Assembly: GCA_027451285.1 (NCBI GenBank)
Contig: DAIDJP010000021.1
Coordinates: forward strand, 1-42,018
From: Acidimicrobiaceae bacterium
GTDB taxonomy: Bacteria; Actinomycetota; Acidimicrobiia; Acidimicrobiales; RAAP-2
Direction: 5' to 3'
DNA: 42,018 nucleotides
The position numbers and the translations under genes are program-made. Positions 7,467 through 15,253 of this stretch are shown in pieces (positions within the stretch are counted from its first letter, which is position 1; every line of letters begins with the position of its first letter). The notes beneath the pieces are model-generated. The model did no database searches, was not told the DNA's origin, and worked only from the letters and a program-made list of their open reading frames with translations.

Positions 7467-7982
7467 TCACGAGTCGACGACGGGTCTCACGTCGAGTTCG
7501 TAGGACGCCAGGGTGGAGCCGTCAGCGAGGACCTCGTCGTTTCGCCGTTGGAACCCGATGGCCTCGTAGAAGCGCTGGGCTCCAGCGTTGTGCACTGACG
7601 TGTTCAGGGTCAGGCGTGCCTTTCCTTCGCGGCGGGCGGTCGCCACGCAGTGCGTCATCAGAGCCGTGGCCACGCCGCGACGCCGGGACTCGGGGGCCAC
7701 GGCCAAGAGACGTACGTGCGCCTCATCGGATCTCAACGGCGAGGGGTTCGCCGGATCGGCGACTCGCGACTCCAACTCGAGTGTCACCGAGCCCACGATC
7801 TTGCCCTCCATGACCGCAATGAAGACGGGTGCAACGGCGTCTCGACCGGCGACGTCGGCAACTCGGTCGCGAAACTTGGTCCATTCAGCCGTCTCGAACG
7901 GTTCCTTCGGCGACCACGCGGAAGCGGTGATCTGACCTGCCTCGACGTACTCCGCGGGGCGCACACGACGGACCGTGATCAC
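7467..7982 (-). CDS. GNAT-family N-acetyltransferase
   Basis: This 171-residue single-domain protein has the acetyl-CoA motif A as LLAVAPESRRRGVATALM (about 92-109) and the motif B tail NAGAQRFYEAIGFQRRND. Start is GTG 7982. Its substrate is unknown. It converges on the arsenic operon with about 70 bases between stops. Some ArsN-type GNAT proteins lie near ars genes and act on organoarsenicals, but nothing in this sequence points to that. Confidence 0.8.
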   Translation of the reverse strand: MITVRRVRPAEYVEAGQITASAWSPKEPFETAEWTKFRDRVADVAGRDAVAPVFIAVMEGKIVGSVTLELESRVADPANPSPLRSDEAHVRLLAVAPESRRRGVATALMTHCVATARREGKARLTLNTSVHNAGAQRFYEAIGFQRRNDEVLADGSTLASYELDVRPVVDS

Positions 7983-8072
7983 AAGTGGACACTACAAAGT
8001 GAGTCGCTGTGACGGTTCGCTGGCCCCGAGAGCAGTGACCGGCGTACTTTGTCGAGGGAGACTCGTCGGCAC

Positions 8073-8834
8073 TTAGTTCAGGACGTCGCGCGCCAGTGTG
8101 GCGATTCCCCGGCCCCAGGCGGTCAGGGTGTTCGCCGGCAGGAACGCCGCCCCGCTCGCGCGGTGATCGACGACCGGCGCGGCGAGGAAGCGTTCGCGGC
8201 CCTGGGCGTCGATGACGTAGAGCGCCGAGGTGTGGATGATGTCGGCGTTAGGGTTTTTGGCGATGACCTCGATGTTGTAGTCGTGCCAGGCGGCGTGCAG
8301 GGCGGCGGTCGTGCCGGTGAAGAAGTGCCACGAGGGGATCGTGGTCAGCGAGTGCTCCGTGGAGAAGGTCTTCATGTTGGCCACGCTCGCGTAGTACTGA
8401 TTGACGTTGATTGCAACGAAGGCGACCTTGCTCGCCGCCGCGCCCAAGTCGTGGTAGGCGTCGACGTACTCCTGGGCCACGAGGGGGCAGATGTCGGTGC
8501 AGTGGGGGTCCATGAACTCGAGGATCACCGCGCGGCCCTTGAAGCTCGACAGCGACAGCGTGCGGCCGTTCTGGTCGGTCAGGGTGAAGTTCGGCGCCGG
8601 TCGCGCGGGTACCGGTGAGAGGGCCATCAGGTTCGCGGTCGCGGTCGAGATGTTGGCGGGGATTCCCGTCACGCGCACCAGGTTCGTCGTGGTGGGCGAG
8701 CGGTGATTGAGTGCGTAGGCGGCGAAGGAACCACTGGCCACGACCGCGATGGCCAGCACCACGATGAGCGCCGCGCCGGGTCCGCGCGAACGCTGGGGCG
8801 CCGCTGCGCTTGGTGAGTCGCTCGCACTAGTCAT
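8073..8834 (-). CDS. SCO1/SenC-family copper chaperone
   Basis: This 253-residue protein has an N-terminal anchor helix (about 21-41) and an outward thioredoxin-like domain beginning PAPNFTLTDQNGRTLSLSSFKGR. The copper ligands are present: Cys112 and Cys116 (HCTDICPL, the CxxxC motif) and His201 (DIIHTSALYVID). SCO proteins deliver copper to CuA centres of cytochrome oxidase subunit II and related proteins. No oxidase gene is near, but three CuA-like cupredoxins are encoded 12 kb away at 20965-22875 and could be clients. It is the last of a minus-strand series after the PAP2 gene. Confidence 0.88.
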   Translation of the reverse strand: MTSASDSPSAAAPQRSRGPGAALIVVLAIAVVASGSFAAYALNHRSPTTTNLVRVTGIPANISTATANLMALSPVPARPAPNFTLTDQNGRTLSLSSFKGRAVILEFMDPHCTDICPLVAQEYVDAYHDLGAAASKVAFVAINVNQYYASVANMKTFSTEHSLTTIPSWHFFTGTTAALHAAWHDYNIEVIAKNPNADIIHTSALYVIDAQGRERFLAAPVVDHRASGAAFLPANTLTAWGRGIATLARDVLN

Positions 8835-8883
8835 GGATCTCCTCGGTCTCGAACGATCAGTTTAGGAACGCCGCGCGTCGTCT

Positions 8884-9492
8884 CTAGCGCGGGCCCGCCA
8901 TGATCAGGGGTCGCAGGGCGCGATGTTGGGCCAAGGAGCTCGCGATGTTGCTCAGCCAGTTGCGCATGAGCAGCCAGCCCAGTCCGGCGACGGCGGCGCC
9001 GACCACGAGGCCCGCCCCGACGTCACCGGGGTAGTGGACGCCGACGTAGACGCGCGCGAAGGCCACCAGCACGGCGAGGATCGTGGCGAGGATCGCCAGG
9101 CGCCGCACGATCGCCGGGGCGTAGTGCGCGACGATCCACAGACCCATCGTGGCCGCGCCGGCTGCCACCGCGTGGTCCGAGGGGAAGGAGTAGTCGTTGG
9201 AGCGGTGCACGAGGACCTCGGCGTTGGTCACCGAGAGGAAGGGACGGGGGCGGGCGACGGCCTTGACGATGAGCTGGTTCACCCACACCGCGAGCAGCGT
9301 CGCCGCAGCGCACCACACGGCGGCGGCGACCGCTCGCGGGGCCTGACGCGAGGAGCGAGCGAACCACCAGGCGAGGATCACGAGCACGCCGAAGAGGCCG
9401 ACCCCGTCGAGGGCCGCGAGCTTCATGAGCGGGTGCAGCCAGGCCGTGTGGACCGCGAAGTGGTTGATGTCGCGATACCAGGTGGTGTCCAT
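8884..9492 (-). CDS. PAP2-family membrane phosphatase
   Basis: This 202-residue, multi-helix protein carries the three PAP2 motifs: KAVARPRP (KxxxxxxRP), SFPSDHA (PSGH with Gly to Asp) and RVYVGVHYPGDVGAG (RxxxxxHxxxD). Small proteins of this kind include BcrC-type undecaprenyl-diphosphate phosphatases, which recycle the cell-wall lipid carrier and give bacitracin resistance. I chose ATG 9492 (MDTTWYRDINHFA) because it matches the usual N-terminus; upstream residues look non-coding. Confidence 0.8.
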   Translation of the reverse strand: MDTTWYRDINHFAVHTAWLHPLMKLAALDGVGLFGVLVILAWWFARSSRQAPRAVAAAVWCAAATLLAVWVNQLIVKAVARPRPFLSVTNAEVLVHRSNDYSFPSDHAVAAGAATMGLWIVAHYAPAIVRRLAILATILAVLVAFARVYVGVHYPGDVGAGLVVGAAVAGLGWLLMRNWLSNIASSLAQHRALRPLIMAGPR

Positions 9493-9559
9493 ACGCCGTC
9501 CTCTAGCTCGTCGGAGCGTTTGATGTCCCACCACGATACCGGTCGCCCATCGGTCGGTC

Positions 9560-10576
9560 CTAGAGGGCACCCGGTGTGATGAGGGCGAGCGCGCCGAGGG
9601 CACCGGCCAGGGACAGGGGAACGAGGACCACGCCGATTCGCGAGTAGGTGACCGCGGAGGGTTCGGCCCCCTCGCGACGCGCGATGCGCAGCCACAGCAC
9701 CGCGGACAGCGCTCCGAGCACGCTGAGGTTCGGCCCGATGTTGAGTCCCAACAGAAGCGCGAAGGGGTGCGCCGGCGCGCGCGCGGAGAGGATGACCGCG
9801 GCGGGCAGGTTGTTCACGACGTTGGACAGCGCGGCACCGAGGCCGGCCGAGCCCCACGGGCCGACCGCACCGAGGAGTCGCGCCGGGCCGGACCAGGAGC
9901 GCGCGATCGCCCCCAGGACGAGCGCGACGACGAACAGTCCTCCGATCGTGAGCGGGCTGAGGGCGTCGAGGGCGTGGCGCACGGAGAACCGTCGCCGCAC
10001 GATCTGCGAGCCGCTCGCGAGGACACCCACGATCGCCACCGCCGACGCCGGGTTCGTCACGGCCAGCATCAGGACCACCGCCGCCACCACGCCGAGAGCC
10101 CCGGCGTCGAGACGCAGGGGCGTCACCGGCTCGTCGCTCGACGCGCCGTGGCCCCAGTCGGCCCGCCGCCACCAGGCGAGGACTGCCCAGGTGATGACGA
10201 CCGCCGCCACCCACGGGGCGAACATCGTGGCGGCGAACGAAGTCCCGCGCGCGTGACGCGCCGCGAGCACGAGCAGGTTGGTCAGGTTCGAGCCCGGCAG
10301 CAGGAGCGAGGCGGCGTTGGCCATGAACACCGCGCCGTAGAGGTAGGCGATCTCGCTGACGCCGCGCCGGCGCGCGACGTGCAGCAGGATCGGCGTGAGA
10401 AAGACCACTGAGGTGTCGAGGTTGAGTACGACCGTCACCGCCGCGACGAGTCCCATCATCATCGAAAAGACGCCCAGCTGAGATCCGGGCGCGCGCGCGA
10501 TGCGCGAGCCCAGCGCCTCGAAGAGGCCGTCGTCGGCCGCGGCCACGCCAATGAGGAGCAGACCGATGACAAGCAC
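9560..10576 (-). CDS. ArsB/SLC13-type anion transporter
   Basis: This hydrophobic protein (338 residues from GTG 10576) belongs to the ArsB/NhaD ion-transporter group: VVLNLDTSVVFLTPILLHVARRR, the NAASLLLPGSNLTNLLV half-helix and the second-half counterpart NVVNNLPAAVILSAR with GLNIGPNLSVLGAL. This inverted repeat with asparagine- and proline-broken helices is the family mark. Arsenite efflux is possible but not provable. The GTG start cuts into the first helix (WPPFVLVIGLLLIGV). The frame is open upstream, and an AGGAGG lies six bases before an ATA codon at 10624, so the real protein is probably about 16 residues longer. Confidence 0.8.
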   Translation of the reverse strand: MLVIGLLLIGVAAADDGLFEALGSRIARAPGSQLGVFSMMMGLVAAVTVVLNLDTSVVFLTPILLHVARRRGVSEIAYLYGAVFMANAASLLLPGSNLTNLLVLAARHARGTSFAATMFAPWVAAVVITWAVLAWWRRADWGHGASSDEPVTPLRLDAGALGVVAAVVLMLAVTNPASAVAIVGVLASGSQIVRRRFSVRHALDALSPLTIGGLFVVALVLGAIARSWSGPARLLGAVGPWGSAGLGAALSNVVNNLPAAVILSARAPAHPFALLLGLNIGPNLSVLGALSAVLWLRIARREGAEPSAVTYSRIGVVLVPLSLAGALGALALITPGAL

Positions 10577-10621
10577 GAAGGGCGGCCAGGTCTGAGAGAG
10601 GCTCTCGGGCAGAGCGGAGAG

Positions 10622-10636
10622 TATGGCGGACCTCCT
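10622..10636 (-). promoter_or_regulatory. Strong ribosome binding site before an in-frame ATA codon
   Basis: On the minus strand AGGAGG (10636-10631) is followed by six bases and then ATA (10624-10622), in frame with the ArsB-like gene. The codons in between read LSALPESLSQTWPPF, a natural continuation into the first membrane helix. No ATG, GTG or TTG lies in this frame between the ribosome binding site and GTG 10576. Either ATA is the start codon, which is rare, or there is a base error in an ATG. Confidence 0.5.
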
Positions 10637-10672
10637 GTGGCGACTGCCTAAGGTTAGGCGGAGAGGTGCCGC

Positions 10673-11542
10673 CTACGACCAGTAGGGAGCGGGCGCGTCG
10701 ATACGCGCCAGTGCACTTGCGACGCGTCCGAAGCGGTCGTCTCCGCGCTGCCAGCTCTCGCGCATCGCGGTGACTTCATCCCGGCTGCGCGCGACGAAGT
10801 TCCACCACATGAAGAGCGTTTCGCCGAGGGGTGCGCCGCCGATCAGGATCGCGCGGGTCCTCTCTCGCGAGCGGACCTCGAGTTCGTCGATCGAGGGCAG
10901 GACGCCGAGGCTGCCCGGAGTGAGCGTCGCGCCGCGGACCTCGAGGGCGCCCTCGAGGACGACGATGGCGTGCTCGAAGTCGTGTCGCAGAGCCATGCGC
11001 GCCGCGCCGCGTACGTCGAGCTCGGCACCCACCAGGTCGACCTCGACGCGAGCGGGGCTCGCGACGCCGGCGAGGGAACCGAGAAACACTGTCGCGACGC
11101 CCTCGCCGATGTCGACCCGGGGAGGGTCGGCGACGTGGGCGAAGGCCGCGTCCCCGTTGCGCGTCGCCTCGGGCTGGGCCAGCCACAGCTGGATTCCCTC
11201 GAGTCGTCCCGAGTAGCGCCCCGTCGCCTCCTCGGCGTGGCTGACGCCGTGACCCGCGGTCATCAGGTTGAGCTGTCCCGGGGTGATGACCTGCTCTGAG
11301 CCGAGGCTGTCGCGGTGCAGGGCCTCGCCGTCGATCAGCCAGGTCACCGTGTGCAGTCCGGTGTGCGGATGGGGCCCGATGTCGAGCCCGTGTTCCTCGG
11401 TCACGTCCGCCGGCCCCATGTGATCGGCGAAGCACCAGGGTCCCACGGTGCGTCTTCCCCGTTGGGGCAGGGCGCGGCGCACGTCGAAGGCGCCGACCGA
11501 CGCGTGGTGGCTCGGGCGAATCTCGACGTCGGTGTCGTCCAT
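10673..11542 (-). CDS. Pirin-family cupin protein
   Basis: This 289-residue bicupin has the pirin signature GPWCFADHMGP and the metal-binding histidines in IGPHPHTGLHTVTWL and AGHGVSHAEEA. The C-terminal cupin half ends GGAPLGETLFMWWNFVARSRDEV, as in quercetinase-like pirins. Pirins bind iron and act as quercetin dioxygenases or redox-responsive cofactors; the actual role here is unknown. It begins with ATG 11542. A complex inverted repeat lies between it and the upstream membrane-protein gene. Confidence 0.9.
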   Translation of the reverse strand: MDDTDVEIRPSHHASVGAFDVRRALPQRGRRTVGPWCFADHMGPADVTEEHGLDIGPHPHTGLHTVTWLIDGEALHRDSLGSEQVITPGQLNLMTAGHGVSHAEEATGRYSGRLEGIQLWLAQPEATRNGDAAFAHVADPPRVDIGEGVATVFLGSLAGVASPARVEVDLVGAELDVRGAARMALRHDFEHAIVVLEGALEVRGATLTPGSLGVLPSIDELEVRSRERTRAILIGGAPLGETLFMWWNFVARSRDEVTAMRESWQRGDDRFGRVASALARIDAPAPYWS

Positions 11543-11574
11543 TCACTCACCGTAGCGAGCGCCATGCGTGCAGA

Positions 11575-11636
11575 AACAACCAGGCCCCTCCGACTCAAAA
11601 AGCGGAGGGGCCTGTAGCCAGAGGGGCCTGGTTGTT
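11575..11636. terminator. Triple inverted repeat with two competing hairpins
   Basis: AACAACCAGGCCCCTC (11575-11590) pairs perfectly with GAGGGGCCTGGTTGTT (11621-11636) over 16 bases. Between them CGGAGGGGCCT (11603-11613) pairs perfectly with AGGCCCCTCCG (11582-11592) over 11 bases around a 10-base loop. The two structures share bases and exclude each other. On the minus strand the element follows the stop of the membrane-protein gene (11644) and precedes pirin. It could be a terminator that can also switch to a second structure. Confidence 0.65.
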
Positions 11637-11643
11637 GACGTCG

Positions 11644-12195
11644 CTAGATGATCACCTCTTCGGGATCCCTGCGGCGATATTGGCGCACCCCAATCAGGGT
11701 GAGGATCAGCATGACGACCGCGAGAAACAGCGCGGCGCCGACTGACCACTGGGCGATGACGGCGAAAGTGCCAAAGGCGTAGGCGGTCAGGAGCATGCTG
11801 CGCAGCGTCTCACCCTGGAACATCGCCTGAACCTGGCTGGCCAACGTCTTGTTGGTCGGGTCCTTGAGGGCCATCGCACTGAGCTGGGCGTAGGTCTTGC
11901 CACCACCGATCTCTTGAAGGTGCACGGCGATGTAGTGATCCGCCCACACCTCGGCCTGGCGCCCGGTCAGCAGTTGCTCACCGGCGTACGGGGTGAGATA
12001 CGGCTTGATGAGGGGGTTCTGTAGCTCGGGAGAGCCCTTCGCCGGGAAGTAGATCTTCTGAGCAGCCAACTGATTACGCACCTGCGAATTTGCAAACGTG
12101 TAGCCCCACATCAGCAGACCGCTCGCTCCGATCAACCCCACGGTTACCACCGCACCCACCCACGTAAGGAGTAGGTCTAGGGTCTTGCGTCGCAT
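11644..12195 (-). CDS. Conserved-looking membrane protein of unknown function
   Basis: This 183-residue protein begins at ATG 12195 with AAAGGA seven bases upstream. An N-terminal helix (about 9-31) is followed by an outward segment of about 90 residues (with FPAKGSPELQNPLIKPYLTP and GRQAEVWADHYIAVHL), then two adjacent helices (about 123-168) and a charged RQYRRRDPEE tail. I recognise no family. The ATG is preferred over upstream frame extension because of the ribosome binding site. It stands alone: a 114-base gap separates it from the end of hisA, and a structured repeat follows it. Confidence 0.6.
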   Translation of the reverse strand: MRRKTLDLLLTWVGAVVTVGLIGASGLLMWGYTFANSQVRNQLAAQKIYFPAKGSPELQNPLIKPYLTPYAGEQLLTGRQAEVWADHYIAVHLQEIGGGKTYAQLSAMALKDPTNKTLASQVQAMFQGETLRSMLLTAYAFGTFAVIAQWSVGAALFLAVVMLILTLIGVRQYRRRDPEEVII

Positions 12196-12309
12196 TGCTG
12201 GTCCTTTCGCATCTGATAGTCCCAGTGTCGCCGATCTACGGGAAAAACCACTAGTGCCAAAGGTCACAAGCACCAGGGGAAACACCCCAATCGCGGAGCG
12301 TTTTTCTCC

Positions 12310-12999
12310 CTAGATCAGGTCGCCCAGACCCAGGCGCGCGAGGTAACCCACCCCCATGACCGCGGCCTCGCAGCCGAGCGCTTCGAGGGCGTCGAGGTCG
12401 GATTCACGCACGCCTCCGGCGGCGACGACCGGGATGCCACTCGCACAGACCCGTTCGTAGAGGGCGAGGTCGGGCCCGGACATGGTCCCGTCTCGCTCGA
12501 TGGCGGTCACGTGCAGTCGTGCGACACCGGCCGCCCGACAGCGCTCCAGCGCATCGTCGAGTCCGATCGGTGACTCGGCGAGCCAGCCGCGCACCGCGAG
12601 GCGTCCGTCGCGTACGTCGAGCGCGACGACCAGTTGGTCGCCGAGGGCGTCGACGTAGGCGATGAGCGACGAGTCGTCCTGCCAGAGCGACGTGCCGACG
12701 ATGATGCGTGTCGCGCCGGCGTCGAGGACCGCGGCGGCACTCTCGAGAGAGCGGATGCCACCCGATATCTGCAGGGGCGTCGCGCCGGCGGCCTCGACAC
12801 AGCGCGACACCACGTCGAGGCGCACGGCACCGTCGCGCGCCCCCTGCAGATCAACCACATGGATTAGCGACGGCTCCGTTGCCACCACGCGCTGAACGAA
12901 CTCCTCAATCGGCTGGCGAAAGAGGACGCGGTCGTAGTCGCCACGCTCGAGGCGCACGACGTCGGTGCCGAGAAGGTCGATGGCGGGGATGAGTTGCAT
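12310..12999 (-). CDS. hisA: ProFAR isomerase of histidine biosynthesis
   Basis: This 229-residue TIM barrel isomerises ProFAR to PRFAR. Motifs: MQLIPAIDLLGTDVVRLERGDY with the first catalytic Asp, HVVDLQGARDG, phosphate loops ISGGIRSLE and AAGGVRESDLDAL, and the second catalytic Asp in VVALDVRDGRLAVRGW. The THTAIERDGTMSGPDLAL-type segment (TAIERDGTMSGPD) distinguishes HisA from HisF. It lies on the strand opposite to the other his genes and is divergent from the YerC-like regulator with 30 bases between starts. An actinobacterial PriA double role (with TrpF) cannot be excluded. Confidence 0.9.
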   Translation of the reverse strand: MQLIPAIDLLGTDVVRLERGDYDRVLFRQPIEEFVQRVVATEPSLIHVVDLQGARDGAVRLDVVSRCVEAAGATPLQISGGIRSLESAAAVLDAGATRIIVGTSLWQDDSSLIAYVDALGDQLVVALDVRDGRLAVRGWLAESPIGLDDALERCRAAGVARLHVTAIERDGTMSGPDLALYERVCASGIPVVAAGGVRESDLDALEALGCEAAVMGVGYLARLGLGDLI

Positions 13000-13029
13000 A
13001 TCAGCGTTGTAGCACGTTAGCATGGTGAC

Positions 13030-13344
13030 ATGACCAGTGGCAAAGTACTACCAGCTGACGCGCACGCCGCGACCGTGGACCGCTTCGACGAGCTCGTCGG
13101 CGCGTTCACGCGCCTGCGCAGTCCCGAGGCCGTCGCCGCGTTCTTGCGCGACCTGTGCACGACGAACGAGCTCGACGCGATGGGCCAGCGCCTTCAGGTC
13201 GCGCGGCTCGTCAACGAGGGCGTGGCCTATCAGGAGATCTCCCGGCGCACCGGGGCCTCCACGGCGACCGTGACGCGCGTGGCGCACTGGCTGCACCACG
13301 GCGAGGGTGGCTACGGACGCGTCCTTCCCCGGGTCCGCTCGTGA
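13030..13344 (+). CDS. TrpR-like YerC/YecD-family regulator
   Basis: This 104-residue helical protein has the TrpR-superfamily pattern: FLRDLCTTNELDAMGQRLQVARLVNEGVAYQEISRRTGASTATVTRVAHWL, with the HTH in the second half (about residues 66-90) and a short basic tail. Members often precede histidine genes. Here it is the first gene of the his operon (stop overlaps hisG start as GTGA) and divergent from hisA, so it is well placed to repress both. The ligand is unknown. The 30-base spacer carries two TAGCA copies eight bases apart (13010, 13018), which may be binding half-sites. Confidence 0.85.
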   Translation: MTSGKVLPADAHAATVDRFDELVGAFTRLRSPEAVAAFLRDLCTTNELDAMGQRLQVARLVNEGVAYQEISRRTGASTATVTRVAHWLHHGEGGYGRVLPRVRS

Positions 13345-14198
13345 CGCGCCGTCTCTCGTTGGCCCTGCCATCGAAGGGTCGTCTGCGCGAACCCTCCTGG
13401 GCGCTGCTCGAAGCCAGCGGGATCGACCCCCAGGAGCCGGGTGAGCGCGTCCTCCAGGCGCACTGTCGCAACGCGGACATCGACCTGCTCTTCGTGCGCG
13501 CCGACGACGTGCCCGAATACGTCCAAGACGGTGTCGTCGACTGTGGCATCACCGGTCTCGACCTGATCTACGAGCGCGACCGCGACGTTGAGGTGCTCTT
13601 GCGCCTGGGCTACGGCTCGTGCTCGCTGCAGGCGGCCGTTCCGCGTGAGGACGCGGCGACGTCCTTGGCCGACCTGGCCGGTCGGCGCATCGCGACCTCG
13701 CACCCGCGCACCGCGGCGCGCGCCCTGGCCGAGCTCGGCATCGAGGCCGAGCTCGTGAAGGTCGGCGGCGCGGTGGAGATCTCGCCCCGTCTGGGACTGG
13801 CCGACGCGATCATCGACCTGGTCTCAACCGGATCCACCCTTCGCACCAACGGGCTGCGGCCGCTGGGCACGCTGTTCGAGTCCGAGGCGGTGCTGGTGGG
13901 TCGCGCCGGCGACACCGACCTCGAGGCGAGGGATCGCCTGACGATGGTGCTCTCGAGCGTGATCAACGCGCGGGCCAGCCGCTACCTGCTCTTTAACGTC
14001 GACAAGTCGCGACTCGAGGACGTGACCGCGCTGCTGCCGACCAAGGGATCGCCGACGATCATGGATCTGGCGACGTCGGGAGTCGTGGCGGTGCACGCCC
14101 TCGTTCCGGCCGTCGAGATCTGGAACTTGCTGCCGGCGCTCGAAGCTCTCGGTGCGAGCTCGATCCTGACCCTGCCCGTTGAGAGGATGGTCCCATGA
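13341..14198 (+). CDS. hisG: ATP phosphoribosyltransferase, long form
   Basis: This 285-residue enzyme joins ATP and PRPP, the first and feedback-controlled step of histidine synthesis. It opens LSLALPSKGRLREPSWALLE; the catalytic domains show VDCGITGLDLIYE and DLVSTGSTLRTNGL (PRPP loop). Residues about 210-285 are the PII-like regulatory domain of long-form HisG (KGSPTIMDLATSGVVAVHALVP), so no HisZ is needed and histidine inhibition is expected. GTG 13341 overlaps the preceding stop. Confidence 0.95.
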   Translation: MTRRLSLALPSKGRLREPSWALLEASGIDPQEPGERVLQAHCRNADIDLLFVRADDVPEYVQDGVVDCGITGLDLIYERDRDVEVLLRLGYGSCSLQAAVPREDAATSLADLAGRRIATSHPRTAARALAELGIEAELVKVGGAVEISPRLGLADAIIDLVSTGSTLRTNGLRPLGTLFESEAVLVGRAGDTDLEARDRLTMVLSSVINARASRYLLFNVDKSRLEDVTALLPTKGSPTIMDLATSGVVAVHALVPAVEIWNLLPALEALGASSILTLPVERMVP

Positions 14199-15253
14199 GT
14201 CGCCCGGTCCCCACCGACGGCAGCTTCAGCGTCGAGGACATCGTCGCCGACGTGCGCGCGCGCGGTGACGAGGCGCTCGCCGAGTGGTCGAGGCGCCTCG
14301 ACGCGACAACCGCGACCACGCCCGAGCGGGCCGTCGCCTATGGCGACATTCCCACGGCGGCTGTTCTCGCCGCCGCCGAGTCGGTGCGCACCTGGCACGC
14401 GGCCCAGCGCCCGAGTGACATCGTCCTCGAAGTCTCACCGGGCGTGACCCTCGAGCGCCGCTGGTCGCCCCTTCGCTCGGTGGGTCTCTACGTGCCGCGC
14501 GGGCTGGTGTCCTCTCTCATCATGAGTGGCGTGCCCGCCCAGGTCGCCGGCGTCGAGCGCATCGTGGTGTGCACCCCACCCGCCGGCGCGCCGGCAGTCG
14601 CGGCCGCCGCGGCCCTGCTCGGCATCGACGAGGTCTGGGCGGTGGGCGGAGCTCAGGCGATCGCGGCCATGGCCTATGGAACCGCGTCCATCGCGCCGGT
14701 CGACAAGATTTTCGGACCGGGTGGGGGAGCGGTGAACACCGCCAAGCTGCTCGTGAGCCGCGACGTCGCCATCGACCTGCCCGCCGGCCCCAGCGAGGTC
14801 GTCGTCGTCGCCGACCTTGGCGTCAGCCAAGACCTGATCGATCAGGAGGTCGCCGCCCAGATGGAGCACGGTCCCGACTCGCGGGCCTACGTCGTGCGCG
14901 TGGGCGACGACCTCGAGGCCGCCCTCGCCGAAGTCGAGGGATACGCGGCCGAGCACGTCGCCCTACTGGGCGATCGCGCCGAGTCCCTGGCCTCGCGCAT
15001 CCGCAACGCGGGCGCCGTCTTCGTCGGGCCCTACTCGCCGGTGCCCGCCGGCGACTACGCGACCGGCGGCAACCACGTGCTGCCCACCGGTGGCTGGGCG
15101 CGCTCGACGGGCGGACTGGGCTTGGAGGACTTTATGAAGACCGTGACCGTCCAGCGGGTGACCAAGGAGGGTTTGGAGCGACTCGCACCCACGATTGAGG
15201 CGCTCGCCGACCTCGAGGGCATGCCGAACCACAAGGCCACGGCGCGGCGATGA
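14195..15253 (+). CDS. hisD: Histidinol dehydrogenase, unusually short
   Basis: This NAD-dependent enzyme oxidises histidinol to histidine. At 352 residues it is about 80 shorter than the usual 430 or so. All key residues are present: zinc ligands Gln222, His225 (AAQMEHG), Asp287 (GDYATGGNHVLPT) and His346, and catalytic Glu253-His254 (AAEHVALL). Against my recollection of the E. coli enzyme (zinc Q259, H262, D360, H419; catalytic E326, H327), spacings after the catalytic pair are identical (33 and 59) but about 36 residues are missing between His225 and Glu253 and about 37 before it. GPGN is GPGG here. ATGA overlaps link it to hisG and to the next gene. Confidence 0.9.
   Translation: MSRPVPTDGSFSVEDIVADVRARGDEALAEWSRRLDATTATTPERAVAYGDIPTAAVLAAAESVRTWHAAQRPSDIVLEVSPGVTLERRWSPLRSVGLYVPRGLVSSLIMSGVPAQVAGVERIVVCTPPAGAPAVAAAAALLGIDEVWAVGGAQAIAAMAYGTASIAPVDKIFGPGGGAVNTAKLLVSRDVAIDLPAGPSEVVVVADLGVSQDLIDQEVAAQMEHGPDSRAYVVRVGDDLEAALAEVEGYAAEHVALLGDRAESLASRIRNAGAVFVGPYSPVPAGDYATGGNHVLPTGGWARSTGGLGLEDFMKTVTVQRVTKEGLERLAPTIEALADLEGMPNHKATARR

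Noticed and set aside
7993..8055. ACAAAGT and ACTTTGT inverted pair between the GNAT and Sco genes
   Set aside because: Arms are only seven bases and about 50 bases apart, so chance is likely.
12196..12309. Possible hairpin (GGGG/CCCC) and CRP-like TGTGA sequence after hisA
   Set aside because: A four-base stem and half of a dyad do not support a terminator or a binding site.
13010..13022. TAGCA direct repeat as a defined operator
   Set aside because: Five-base repeats are too short to support alone; I mention it only with the regulator gene.
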